From NCBI GenBank assembly GCA_913057205.1, contig CAJXNO010000012.1, positions 1-64,000 on the forward strand: a DNA stretch of 64,000 nt. Direction: 5' to 3'. The notes under the pieces were generated by a model. That model saw only the letters and a list, made by a program, of their open reading frames with translations. It did no database searches and was not told the DNA's origin. Shown one piece after another: positions 8,687 through 17,340 of this stretch; position 1 is the stretch's first letter; each line of letters begins with the position of its first letter. Origin of the DNA: an uncultured Flavobacteriales bacterium. GTDB taxonomy: Bacteria > Bacteroidota > Bacteroidia > Flavobacteriales_G > Salibacteraceae. A program made the translations under genes and the position numbers.

Positions 8687-11485
8687 ATGGCCGACGATAA
8701 AAAACTCTTTCTCCTAGACGCTTACGCCCTGATCTATCGGGCATACTATTCCTTCATCTCCAACCCACGGGTCAGCAGTAAAGGACTTAATACCTCGGCC
8801 ATGTTCGGCTTTACCAATACCCTGTGGGACCTGTTGAACAAGGAAAACCCCACCCACATCGCTGTGGTATTTGACCCGCCAAGTGGTGATACCGAGAATT
8901 TTCGAGTAGAGCAGTACGCTGAATACAAAGCCAATCGAGAAGCGATGCCGGAAGATATTGCATTGTCTATCCCCTACATCAAAGCCATTGTTGAAGGCTT
9001 TCGCATTCCCGTACTGGAAGTGGAGGGTTTCGAGGCCGATGATGTGATCGGTACCCTCGCCAAAAAAGCTGCAAAGGCTGGATACACCGTTTACATGATG
9101 ACTCCTGATAAGGACTATGCCCAGTTGGTAGAGGAGAACATCTTCATGTACAAACCCGGCCGACAAGGTTCAGACGTACAGATCATGGGTGTGCCGGAGG
9201 TTTGTGAACGCTATGGGATAGAGCGCCCAGAACAGATGATCGACATTCTCGGTATGATGGGCGATTCCGTGGATAACATCCCTGGTATTCCTGGTGTTGG
9301 TGAAAAGACCGCCATCAAGTTCATCCAGCAGTTCGGTTCAATGGAAGGCTTGTATGAGAACTTGGATCAGTTGAAAGGCAAGATGAAGGAAAAGGTGGCG
9401 GAGAACAAAGAACAAGCCTTCATGAGCAAGCAGTTGGCTACCATCATCCAAGACGTGCCGATCGACCTGGACGAGACCGACATCATCCGAGAGGAGCCCG
9501 ATAAAGAGCGCTTGGTAGAAATCTTCTCTGACCTGGAATTCAAAACACTCGCAAAGCGCGTCTTGGGCGAGGAGATCACCGTAACGCAGGACAGCGGCGG
9601 TCAACTCGACCTCTTCGGAGGAGGCGGCGACGAACAAGCTGCTTCGTCTGATGCTCCTACCACAGCTACGGAGCTCAAGACCCTCGACGATGTTGACGTG
9701 GACTACCAAGCCCTCACCACAGAGGCAGCATGGAAGGACCTTGCCAAAGAGCTTGCCAACGCGAAGCGTTTCTGCTTCGATACAGAGACCACCGGACTTG
9801 ATTCCATTACCGCTGAGTTGGTGGGGATGTCGTTCTGCACCGAAAAAGGAAAGGCATACTATGTGCCCGTACCCGAAGATCAGGATGAAGCCAAGGCCGT
9901 TGTGGCTCATTTCAAACCTGCATTTGAAGCAAGCAACGATAAAATCGGTCAGAACCTGAAATACGACATTGAAGTGCTGCGGCGCTATGATGTGCAGGTC
10001 AAGGGATTCTTATACGATACCATGATCGCTCATTATTTGCTGCATCCAGACATGAAGCACAGCATGGACGACATGGCTGAATTCTACTTGCAGTACCAGC
10101 CTGTGTCGATTGAATCCCTCATCGGTAAGAAAGGAAAGAACCAAGGCAACATGCGGGATGTAGCGCTTGAGAACATCACCCGCTATGCCTGCGAGGATGC
10201 GGACATCACCTTGCAGCTTTACCTGGCCCTAGAGCAGGAGTTGGATAAAGATCACTTGATCAAACTATTCAAAGAGATCGAGTCGCCCTTGATCAACGTG
10301 TTGGTGGATATGGAACTCGAAGGCATCAACCTCGATGTGGAGGCCCTGAAGAAGTTCTCCGCTGAGCTCCAAACCGACATCGAACGCCTGAACAAGGAAA
10401 TCTTGGATCTGGCCGGAATCGATTTCAACGTAGATTCCCCAAAGCAGCTGGGCGAAGCGTTGTTCGATCACCTGAAGATCGATGAGAAGGCGAAGAAGAC
10501 CAAAAGCGGACAATACGTCACCCGCGAAGACACCCTGCAAAAGCTAGCGAACAAACACGAGGTCATCCCGAAGATCTTGGACTACCGAAGTGTCAAGAAG
10601 CTCAAAAGCACCTACGTAGACAGCCTACCGGAAGTGGTCAACCCGAAAACCGGACGCGTGCATACTAACTACATGCAAACCGTAGCAGCAACCGGTCGAC
10701 TTTCATCCAACAATCCGAATCTGCAGAATATTCCGATCCGAACGGAGCGCGGACGTTACATCCGTAAAGCGTTCATTCCACGCGATGATCAGCATGTGAT
10801 CCTAGCGGCGGATTACTCGCAAGTGGAGTTGCGCATCATCGCTGCACTGAGTGAAGACCAGGGCATGATTCAGGCCTTCAAGGATGGCTTAGACATCCAT
10901 GCTGCCACTGCCGCAAAGGTATTTGGAGTGGACCTTGAGTCCGTTGACCGCGATCAGCGCAGCAAAGCTAAGGCCGTGAACTTCGGTATCGCCTATGGGC
11001 AGGGTGCCTTTGGATTGGCCGAGAACCTGAACATCAGCAGAGGCGAAGCCAAGGAGATCATCGACAATTACTTTGAGCAGTTTCCAGGGGTGGGCAAGTA
11101 CAAAGAAATGGCCATTGAGCAGGCGCGAGAGAAAGGCTATGCAGAAACCTTGCTGGGCCGCCGACGCTATCTACCAGACATTCAATCGCGCAACCACACC
11201 GTTCGTTCAGCCGCTGAGCGCAACGCCATAAACGCACCGATCCAAGGTTCGGCAGCAGACATCATTAAGTTGGCGATGATCAGTATTCACGAACTGTTCC
11301 TCAAAGAGAAGTATCGCTCTAAGATGTTGTTGCAGGTACATGATGAATTGGTTTTTGATGCGCACAAGGAAGAGTTAGACACCATCATTTCACTGATAAA
11401 AGAACACATGGAAAGCGCCTATACGCTAGCTGTTCCGCTAGTTGTTGACATCAATCATGGGAATAATTGGCTCGAAGCGCATTAA
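8687..11485 (+). CDS. polA: DNA polymerase I
   Basis: A 932-residue family A DNA polymerase for repair and Okazaki fragment processing. The 5' nuclease domain occupies about residues 1-300. The 3'-5' proofreading domain keeps its acidic residues (FDTETTGLD near 364, GQNLKYDIE near 422, YACEDAD near 503). The polymerase domain has motif A (DYSQVELRI near 708), motif B (RSKAKAVNFGIAYG) and motif C (QVHDELVFD near 883). All three activities therefore look intact. Start is ATG at 8687. Confidence 0.98.
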   Translation: MADDKKLFLLDAYALIYRAYYSFISNPRVSSKGLNTSAMFGFTNTLWDLLNKENPTHIAVVFDPPSGDTENFRVEQYAEYKANREAMPEDIALSIPYIKAIVEGFRIPVLEVEGFEADDVIGTLAKKAAKAGYTVYMMTPDKDYAQLVEENIFMYKPGRQGSDVQIMGVPEVCERYGIERPEQMIDILGMMGDSVDNIPGIPGVGEKTAIKFIQQFGSMEGLYENLDQLKGKMKEKVAENKEQAFMSKQLATIIQDVPIDLDETDIIREEPDKERLVEIFSDLEFKTLAKRVLGEEITVTQDSGGQLDLFGGGGDEQAASSDAPTTATELKTLDDVDVDYQALTTEAAWKDLAKELANAKRFCFDTETTGLDSITAELVGMSFCTEKGKAYYVPVPEDQDEAKAVVAHFKPAFEASNDKIGQNLKYDIEVLRRYDVQVKGFLYDTMIAHYLLHPDMKHSMDDMAEFYLQYQPVSIESLIGKKGKNQGNMRDVALENITRYACEDADITLQLYLALEQELDKDHLIKLFKEIESPLINVLVDMELEGINLDVEALKKFSAELQTDIERLNKEILDLAGIDFNVDSPKQLGEALFDHLKIDEKAKKTKSGQYVTREDTLQKLANKHEVIPKILDYRSVKKLKSTYVDSLPEVVNPKTGRVHTNYMQTVAATGRLSSNNPNLQNIPIRTERGRYIRKAFIPRDDQHVILAADYSQVELRIIAALSEDQGMIQAFKDGLDIHAATAAKVFGVDLESVDRDQRSKAKAVNFGIAYGQGAFGLAENLNISRGEAKEIIDNYFEQFPGVGKYKEMAIEQAREKGYAETLLGRRRYLPDIQSRNHTVRSAAERNAINAPIQGSAADIIKLAMISIHELFLKEKYRSKMLLQVHDELVFDAHKEELDTIISLIKEHMESAYTLAVPLVVDINHGNNWLEAH

Positions 11486-11512
11486 TTGCTGGGGGCAATG
11501 CCCCTAAGTTTG
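11486..11512 (+). promoter_or_regulatory. Candidate promoter TTG-N16-TAAGTTTG
   Basis: TTG at 11486-11488 and TAAGTTTG at 11505-11512, just beyond the polA stop codon and 17 bases before the ATG of the next lipoprotein gene. The -7 element is perfect and the spacer somewhat short. It argues for starting that gene at 11530 and for transcription independent of polA. Confidence 0.5.
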
Positions 11513-11529
11513 TTGTAATTCAAAGAGTT

Positions 11530-12438
11530 ATGAGATCACTATCCATTCTGCTTTGCTGTATTGGCCTGAGCATATTGGTTGGTTGTGGCGGTGAAGATGC
11601 CCCAAAGACAGCAGTACCAGACGCAGGCGCAGCCCTCGATACCAATGACATCAAGTCAAAACTGGGGGAAGAGATGTATGAGCTCTCACGCGATATCTTC
11701 TATTCCATGCCTTCACCTCTAGAGCTGCAAAGCATTGTGGAGCAAGCCGGTGGTTATTTCCGTGCGGATCTTTTGCATGACCCTCAGCTCTCTTCCCAAT
11801 ACCAAGGAACTGAGAAACTTGCTAGGATTCTAGGCATCTATGGCACCGACATGAGCTACGCTACCGTGTACAAACAACAGCAAGAGTCCATCCTTCATCT
11901 TGCTGCCTCTCAGCGTGTAGCGAAGGCAATGGGCATCACCGATCCATTTCAAGGACATCTGATCGATCGCGCCAATGCCAACATGTCGAACAAAGACTCC
12001 ATGATGCTGATTGTATCAGAGATGTATTGGGAAATGAACAGCCAGCTTCAAGAAGAGGAGCGCAATGCATTGGGTCTAGTAGTATTGACTGCGGGATGGG
12101 TAGAAGGAGTTTACCTCGGGAGTCAAATCGTAGACAAAGACAATCCAGAGAAAACAGTCGCCGAAGTCTTATTGGAGCAACGTTTCATCGCCCAGCAGAT
12201 CGATGCGATGTTGAGTGATTTTGAACAAGACCCGCTGGTTGCTGGTATGCAGATGGAGGTTCGTCCGCTACTGGATGCTTACATGGCCCTAGAGTTGAAT
12301 GAAACAGCTGCTACGGTTCGCAAGGAAAACGGGAAGACGGTGATCGGTGGAAAGCAGGAAATCACCTACACCACGGAAGATTTGAACAAGATCCGCAGTT
12401 TGGCCAAGGCCTTGCGTGAAAAATTCATCGCCTTATGA
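11530..12438 (+). CDS. Conserved-looking lipoprotein of unknown function
   Basis: A 302-residue predicted lipoprotein with signal MRSLSILLCCIGLSILVGC and lipobox LVGC. The body appears mainly alpha-helical, acidic, and without recognisable catalytic motifs. It ends in a Lys/Arg-rich helix (NKIRSLAKALREKFIAL). An upstream in-frame extension that overlaps polA is rejected because the signal peptide and -7 element mark 11530. It overlaps the next gene by ATGA. I do not recognise the family. Confidence 0.75.
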   Translation: MRSLSILLCCIGLSILVGCGGEDAPKTAVPDAGAALDTNDIKSKLGEEMYELSRDIFYSMPSPLELQSIVEQAGGYFRADLLHDPQLSSQYQGTEKLARILGIYGTDMSYATVYKQQQESILHLAASQRVAKAMGITDPFQGHLIDRANANMSNKDSMMLIVSEMYWEMNSQLQEEERNALGLVVLTAGWVEGVYLGSQIVDKDNPEKTVAEVLLEQRFIAQQIDAMLSDFEQDPLVAGMQMEVRPLLDAYMALELNETAATVRKENGKTVIGGKQEITYTTEDLNKIRSLAKALREKFIAL

Positions 12439-12881
12439 AAACAAGCTACCTACTACCCACCCTCTTATCTTGCTTCATACACATCGGCGTTGTTGGCGAA
12501 GGATTTGCGCAATGCAAGGGATTCACTAAAAGAAAATGCATAGCCGAACTGGGCGATTACACCGGTAATGGACAGTACAATGGTGCAGTGATGTTTGAAG
12601 GCGAGGAGGCCACCATGGTGCAAACCTTCTACTCCGGAAAAGACTATCGACTCTTTGTTTGCTCGCATCCAGCCATTGCAGACAGCCTTTACTTTGAAGT
12701 AACGGATTACAGCAGGAACATGATCTTCTCGAGCAAAGAAAGCGGGGATGCCTTCTTCGACTTCTCCCTTGAATCTACCAGGCAGCTGAATATCAAGGTC
12801 ATAGTTCCAGACTTGGGCACATCCAACGAATTAAAGAAGAATGGATGTGTGTCGATTTTAGTGGGCTTTAAAGACAATTAA
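12435..12881 (+). CDS. Small secreted protein of unknown function
   Basis: A 148-residue protein with an N-terminal signal peptide (cleavage near GEGFAQ) and a short beta-rich body with three or four cysteines (QCKG, KRKCIA, VCSHP, NGCVS). The segment with DSLYFEVTD and the polar C-terminus suggest a small extracellular or periplasmic beta domain. It is translationally coupled to the preceding lipoprotein by ATGA, so the pair may act together. No family is recognised. Confidence 0.68.
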   Translation: MKTSYLLPTLLSCFIHIGVVGEGFAQCKGFTKRKCIAELGDYTGNGQYNGAVMFEGEEATMVQTFYSGKDYRLFVCSHPAIADSLYFEVTDYSRNMIFSSKESGDAFFDFSLESTRQLNIKVIVPDLGTSNELKKNGCVSILVGFKDN

Positions 12882-12928
12882 GTCCACCGTCCTAGCATCC
12901 TTATCACGAGCATGCTTAATATTGCGGC

Positions 12929-13810
12929 ATGACTTTCTCCATGACAGGCTACGGCAAGGCCGTGGCGACCTATCAAGGCCGAATCATCACCGTTGAGATC
13001 CGGACGCTCAACAGCAAGCAAGGCGACTTGAACGTGCGCATGCCATCGATCTATCGAGAGCGTGAAATGGACCTGAGAAACCTTGTGGCTGAGCAGGTAG
13101 GACGGGGAAAGGTTGACCTCACGATTCAGCGCGACCTTGCGGATGGAGAAGGTTCCAATCAGATCAATCAAGCCATGGTTTCAAGCTACTATAAGCAATT
13201 GCACGCCTTGGCAGGCACCATGAAAGAGGAGAAGCCGAACGATGCTTTGGCCTACTTGAACCTGATCCTTCAACTACCCGATGCGTTGAAACCGGTAAGT
13301 GAAGAGTTGGAAGAGGGAGAATATGAGGCGCTTACTACGGCCCTAGCTGAATGCATCGCAGCAGTCAATCGATTCCGAGCACAAGAAGGCGAGAAATTAG
13401 CCACCGTACTGACCGAGAGCAACGAATCGATTCTATCGCTCTTAGCAGATGTTGAACCCTTTGAGAAGGAACGCATCGAACGAATCCGGAAGCGCATCCT
13501 GCAGAATTTGGACGATGCCGACAGTATGAGTTTAGACAAGGATCGCTTTGAGCAGGAGCTGATCTACTACCTTGAGAAATTGGATGTTTCTGAGGAAAAG
13601 GTTCGACTTAAAGCACACTGTGAATACTTCACCAACACCTTACAAGAAGAAGGCGCCAAAGGAAAGAAGCTTTCGTTCATCGCTCAGGAGATGGGACGCG
13701 AAATCAACACCCTCGGCAGCAAAGCTCAGCACGCAGAGATCCAGCGCATCGTGGTTCGGATGAAAGATGAGTTGGAGAAGATCAAGGAGCAAGTATTGAA
13801 CGTACTCTAG
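12929..13810 (+). CDS. yicC: YicC family protein (endoribonuclease family)
   Basis: A 293-residue YicC/YloC protein. It opens with the diagnostic MTGYG (FSMTGYGKA) followed by the EIRTLNSKQ block, and ends with the conserved QEMGREINTLGSKA segment and a helical tail. Members of this family have been reported as endoribonucleases; I rely on that family knowledge. It sits one base before gmk, and yicC-gmk adjacency is a widely conserved arrangement that supports the call. Confidence 0.93.
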   Translation: MTFSMTGYGKAVATYQGRIITVEIRTLNSKQGDLNVRMPSIYREREMDLRNLVAEQVGRGKVDLTIQRDLADGEGSNQINQAMVSSYYKQLHALAGTMKEEKPNDALAYLNLILQLPDALKPVSEELEEGEYEALTTALAECIAAVNRFRAQEGEKLATVLTESNESILSLLADVEPFEKERIERIRKRILQNLDDADSMSLDKDRFEQELIYYLEKLDVSEEKVRLKAHCEYFTNTLQEEGAKGKKLSFIAQEMGREINTLGSKAQHAEIQRIVVRMKDELEKIKEQVLNVL

Positions 13811-13811
13811 C

Positions 13812-14396
13812 ATGAGCGAAGCACCCAGAAAAGAAAAGGCCATCATTTTCTCCGCACCTTCAGGTTCAGGCAAGACCACGATTGTTCGTGCACTGCTAGA
13901 ACGTGGTATGCCGATGGCTTTCTCGATCTCAGCTACGAGTAGAGCTCCACGCGGACAGGAATTGAATGGCGTGGATTACTACTTCTTAGGCATCAACGGC
14001 TTCAAAGAAATGGTGGATAAGGATGCGTTGATCGAATGGGAGGAGGTGTATGTAGACCAGTTCTATGGTACCTTGAAAAGTGAAGTAGAGCGCATCTGGC
14101 GCACGGGAAAAGCGGTGGTGTTTGATGTGGATGTGTACGGCGGAATTGCATTGAAAGAAGCCTTTGGTGAGAAGGCCCTATCGATCTTCATTCAGCCGCC
14201 ATCGCTAGAAGAATTGGAGCGTCGGCTCCGCGGGCGGGGAACCGAAACCGAGGAGAAAATAAAAATCCGACTTGGCAAAGCGGAAGAAGAAATGGAGCAA
14301 GGCAAGTCGTTCGACGAATTAATAGTGAACGACGATCTTGAAACGGCGATCGCAAAAGCGCAAGCTCTGATCAAAACCTTTATGGCGGATGCGTAA
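13812..14396 (+). CDS. gmk: Guanylate kinase
   Basis: A 194-residue GMP kinase that phosphorylates GMP to GDP with ATP. The P-loop APSGSGKTT is near residues 15-23, followed by the GMP-binding SATSRAPRGQE segment and GVDYYF. The lid region RRLRGRGTETEEKIKIRL is typical. Length is normal. It follows yicC with one base between them and overlaps nadD by 8 bases, forming a tight yicC-gmk-nadD operon. Confidence 0.96.
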   Translation: MSEAPRKEKAIIFSAPSGSGKTTIVRALLERGMPMAFSISATSRAPRGQELNGVDYYFLGINGFKEMVDKDALIEWEEVYVDQFYGTLKSEVERIWRTGKAVVFDVDVYGGIALKEAFGEKALSIFIQPPSLEELERRLRGRGTETEEKIKIRLGKAEEEMEQGKSFDELIVNDDLETAIAKAQALIKTFMADA

Positions 14397-14997
14397 GAAC
14401 ATAGGGTTATACTTCGGCACCTTCAATCCCATTCACGTGGGTCATTTGATCATCGCTAATCACATGGTGCAGTACGCTGCGTTGGATGAGCTTTGGTTCG
14501 TGGTTTCTCCTCAAAACCCTTTGAAACCGAAGGCTTCCCTACTTGCTGACTACCATCGGCTTGCATTGGTACAGATTGCCGTAGAAGGCAATGATCGACT
14601 GAAGGCTAGCAACGTAGAGTTTGATTTACCTCAGCCTTCCTACACCATTCACACCCTGGTGGCGCTTACCGAGAAGTATCCCGATTACAGCTTTACGATC
14701 ATAATGGGGGAAGACAACCTCAACACCCTGCAGAAGTGGAAGAACTACGAGCAGATCTTAGAAGGTTACTCCATCCTCGTTTACCCGCGTGTAGAGAGCG
14801 ATGAGAACCTGAGTGTGAACCAAGCCGGACAAAGCAAGCTGCTTGACCACCCCAAAGTGACCATGATCGATGCTCCTCTGATGAAGATCAGCGCAAGTTT
14901 TATCCGCAAGTCCGTTCAAGACGGAAAAGACGCTCGTTACTTGTTGACCGAACCCGTGTTGAGGTACATCGACGAGATGAACTTCTACAAAGGCTAG
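14389..14997 (+). CDS. nadD: Nicotinate-nucleotide adenylyltransferase
   Basis: A 202-residue nucleotidyltransferase that adenylylates nicotinate mononucleotide in NAD synthesis. The GTFNPIHVGH nucleotide-binding motif is at residues 10-19, and the C-terminal ISASFIRKSVQDGKDARYLL segment corresponds to the ISxTxxR motif with an Ala for Thr variation. It starts within the last codons of gmk. A kynurenine-pathway dioxygenase gene further on (58999-59532) could supply quinolinate for NAD, although the two are far apart. Confidence 0.95.
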   Translation: MRKNIGLYFGTFNPIHVGHLIIANHMVQYAALDELWFVVSPQNPLKPKASLLADYHRLALVQIAVEGNDRLKASNVEFDLPQPSYTIHTLVALTEKYPDYSFTIIMGEDNLNTLQKWKNYEQILEGYSILVYPRVESDENLSVNQAGQSKLLDHPKVTMIDAPLMKISASFIRKSVQDGKDARYLLTEPVLRYIDEMNFYKG

Positions 14998-15005
14998 GGA
15001 ATCCG

Positions 15006-15013
15006 CATCTTTG
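15006..15013 (+). promoter_or_regulatory. -7 element CATCTTTG upstream of thiL
   Basis: One mismatch to TAnnTTTG, ending 18 bases before the thiL ATG at 15032. It makes the in-frame TTG at 15011, which lies within the element, an unlikely start. Confidence 0.45.
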
Positions 15014-15031
15014 CATCCCAATTCAGCATGC

Positions 15032-16063
15032 ATGAGCGACCGCACGGAACTAAGCGATTTTGGTGAGTTCAAACTCATCGACCATCTTACACAGAATATT
15101 CAGCACGTACAAGAGAGCACCACAAAAGGCGTAGGTGATGATGCGGCTGTCATTGACAGAGGGGATCATTTCGAAGTAGTGACCACCGATATGCTGGTGG
15201 AAGGCATTCACTTCGACATGTCGTACACTCCGTTGAAGCACCTCGGATATAAGTCGATCGCGGTAAACGTGAGTGACGTGTGTGCCATGAACGCAACTCC
15301 CACACACGTGACCGTATCGATCGCTATTTCGAATCGCTTTTCTGTGGAAGCGCTGGAAGAAGTTTACGAAGGCATGCTGCTAGCGTGCAAGGCTTATGGG
15401 GTTGACTTGGTAGGTGGAGACACCACCTCTTCCCTATCTGGCTTGGTGATTAACGTTACCGCCATAGGAAGTGTAGCAAAAGAAGCCATCACCTACCGTT
15501 CCGGAGCAAAAGAGAATGACCTGATCTGTGTATCGGGCGACCTTGGTGCTGCGTACATCGGTTTACAGATCTTAGAACGTGAAAAACAGATTTGGAAAGA
15601 GAATCCAGACATCCAGCCAGACTTGGAAGGGCATGACTACGTGCTGGAGCGCTTCTTGAAACCAGAAGCACGGCTAGATATCATAAAGACCTTGAAGGAG
15701 AACAGCATCGTACCTACGTCTATGATCGACGTATCAGACGGACTTGGCAGTGAGATCCTCCACATCTGCAAGCACAGCAACTGCGGCGCGAAGGTGTACG
15801 AAGAAAAGTTGCCCATTGATGCTACGGTAGCCAATCAGTCGGCGGCCTTCAAGTTGGAGCCTTCCGTTTGCGCTATGAACGGTGGCGAAGACTACGAATT
15901 GCTCTTCACGATCAAGCAGGAAGACTTTGAGAAGGTGAACACATTGCCAGAGATCCATGTCATCGGTCACATCGCAGAACCGATCGAGAAAGCTGCATTG
16001 GTTTATCCGCGTGGTGAAGAAATCTTCATCAAGGCGCAGGGTTGGTCGCACTTTGGAAAATGA
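15032..16063 (+). CDS. thiL: Thiamine-monophosphate kinase
   Basis: A 343-residue PurM/AIRS-fold kinase that phosphorylates thiamine monophosphate to the pyrophosphate cofactor. Typical features are GVGDDAAV near residue 37, the metal-binding TTDMLVEGIHFD, the DLVGGDTTSS motif, IDVSDGLGSE and the late NGGEDYELLF. The start at MSDRTELSD follows a promoter-like element. It is the last rightward gene before a hairpin that separates it from a leftward membrane gene. Confidence 0.95.
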   Translation: MSDRTELSDFGEFKLIDHLTQNIQHVQESTTKGVGDDAAVIDRGDHFEVVTTDMLVEGIHFDMSYTPLKHLGYKSIAVNVSDVCAMNATPTHVTVSIAISNRFSVEALEEVYEGMLLACKAYGVDLVGGDTTSSLSGLVINVTAIGSVAKEAITYRSGAKENDLICVSGDLGAAYIGLQILEREKQIWKENPDIQPDLEGHDYVLERFLKPEARLDIIKTLKENSIVPTSMIDVSDGLGSEILHICKHSNCGAKVYEEKLPIDATVANQSAAFKLEPSVCAMNGGEDYELLFTIKQEDFEKVNTLPEIHVIGHIAEPIEKAALVYPRGEEIFIKAQGWSHFGK

Positions 16064-16066
16064 AAA

Positions 16067-16087
16067 AAGGCCGGAAAATCCGGCCTT
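16067..16087 (-). terminator. Rho-independent terminator between convergent genes
   Basis: Perfect 9-bp stem AAGGCCGGA / TCCGGCCTT with loop AAA. Read leftward it is followed by a T run (16063-16068), so it best terminates the leftward gene ending at 16121. A second weaker stem (ACCTC-TCTCT-GAGGT, 16106-16120) with flanking A/T runs lies between. For thiL it has no T tail, though the stem may still stop polymerase. Confidence 0.7.
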
Positions 16088-16120
16088 CCATCCAATTAAA
16101 AAAACCACCTCTCTCTGAGG

Positions 16121-16411
16121 TTAAAAAAGGTTGATGAGTATGATAAACACGTCAACCAACAACGCGGCAATCATACCGCGAATGATGTATTTCATTGGTG
16201 CTACAGCGAGCATCAAGGATAGACTAAGCATGGTCACACCAGCAATGAAGCCGATCTGCCAAATGTGTTCGCGGGCAAAAATCCCTACGGTAATTCCTCC
16301 AACGATACCGATAAGCAAGAAGCCCACCGAAATAACGCTGAAGCGGTCGAACTCCGCACGCTCGTTGAAGCGTTGAATGAAGCTCTTAGGTTCGTTCGTG
16401 GTTGAATCCAT
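16121..16411 (-). CDS. Small three-helix membrane protein
   Basis: A 96-residue protein with a polar N-terminus (MDSTTNEPKSFIQRFNERAEFDRFSV) and three hydrophobic segments, at roughly residues 27-45, 50-68 and 73-93. The start at 16411 is preferred over a 22-residue extension, which is polar and poorly protein-like. No domain is recognised. It is transcribed leftward toward thiL, and the two share the hairpin region at 16063-16120. Confidence 0.7.
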   Translation of the reverse strand: MDSTTNEPKSFIQRFNERAEFDRFSVISVGFLLIGIVGGITVGIFAREHIWQIGFIAGVTMLSLSLMLAVAPMKYIIRGMIAALLVDVFIILINLF

Positions 16412-16540
16412 GGTCAGAGTTTTGTAGTGAATGATCGAACGAAATTCGGACAGTCTACCCCCATTGAAAATGACCAAAGCTTGTTGAAGGTCTGATAAAT
16501 ATCAGGAGATTCAACGGAGAGCATTTGCCTGACGACCAAC

Positions 16541-16548
16541 TATCTTTG
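16541..16548 (+). promoter_or_regulatory. -7 element TATCTTTG upstream of uspA-like gene
   Basis: Perfect TAnnTTTG ending 19 bases before the ATG at 16568. A TTTG at 16524-16527 is closer (13 bases) than the usual -33 spacing. Confidence 0.55.
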
Positions 16549-16567
16549 AGAGAAGACATCAGGAACC

Positions 16568-16999
16568 ATGAAAAACATACTCGTAGCTATCGATTTTGAC
16601 GCATCCACTCCAAAACTGGTAGCATACGCTAAAGCCATGGGCGAGGCGTTCGATGCAAAGCTTTGGTTGATTCATATAGCCCCAGAGGAACCTGATTTTG
16701 TAGGCTATCATGAAGGTCCGCAATACGTGCGAGATGGTTTCGCAAAAGAACTTCGAGAAGAACACAAAAAGCTTCAAACCATCTGTGAAGAACTGCGTGC
16801 CGAAGGAGTGAAAAGCGAAGGCTTGATGGTTCAAGGTCCGACCTTGGACATGCTTCTCGAAGAATCAAAGAAGCTGAATGTTGATATGATCATTACCTGT
16901 ACCCACAGAAGAAACTTCTTCTACAAGGCCTTCTTTGGCAGCGTATCTACAGAACTCTTTGAAGAAGCAGACATTCCTGTCTTGGCGATTCCCGCTTGA
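16568..16999 (+). CDS. Universal stress protein (UspA family)
   Basis: A 143-residue single-domain Usp protein with the opening MKNILVAIDFDAST (beta1 and nucleotide-site Asp), the central VQGPTLDMLLEESKKLNVDMII segment split by a helix, and the end FFGSVSTELFEEADIPVLAIP. The usual ATP-binding GX2GX9GS loop is replaced around THRRNFFYKAFFGS, so nucleotide binding is uncertain. It stands alone with its own -7 element. Confidence 0.88.
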   Translation: MKNILVAIDFDASTPKLVAYAKAMGEAFDAKLWLIHIAPEEPDFVGYHEGPQYVRDGFAKELREEHKKLQTICEELRAEGVKSEGLMVQGPTLDMLLEESKKLNVDMIITCTHRRNFFYKAFFGSVSTELFEEADIPVLAIPA

Positions 17000-17340
17000 T
17001 CGCATACAACGCGCTCGAACCGTTTCCCTTTGAAATAAAAAAAAGGACCGGCGTATCTGGAATACCGGCCCTCATATTGGGTAGGAACTGAAAGGGTCCT
17101 GAGGATAGTGGACGCTCCTTTCGTCCTGAATAGAAGACATGCGCAACGGACCTAGAACAGGAACCAAACCAAGGCTCCAAATAACAGCAGTCCGAGAAGC
17201 AAAAAGAGAATCAGGGTGCTTACTGAAACGATTGCGAATTTTTCAAAGCTGGGTCCATCTCTTCTAATTTTTACACATCAAAGGTGGCTTCGCTATACGC
17301 CTTAAAGAATGACCCGGGACACACGTAAACGTGACAATGG
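17000..17340. other. Intergenic region with hairpin and start-less membrane frame
   Basis: No confident gene. A hairpin (GGACCGGCGTAT / ATACCGGCC, 17045-17070) is followed, reading leftward, by a T run. On the minus strand, 17152-17277 is an open frame of 41 codons whose C-terminal half is a strong transmembrane helix (LILFLLLGLLLFGALVWFLF), but it has no ATG, GTG or TTG start before the helix. It could be a small-protein gene with a rare start, or a relic. Confidence 0.35.
17036..17070 (-). terminator. Leftward hairpin with T tail
   Basis: Stem GGACCGGCGTAT / ATACCGGCC with small asymmetries and loop CTGGA. On the minus strand it is followed by a run of eight T (17036-17044 on the plus strand is A-rich). 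It would terminate leftward transcription from the hydrolase side. Confidence 0.5.
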
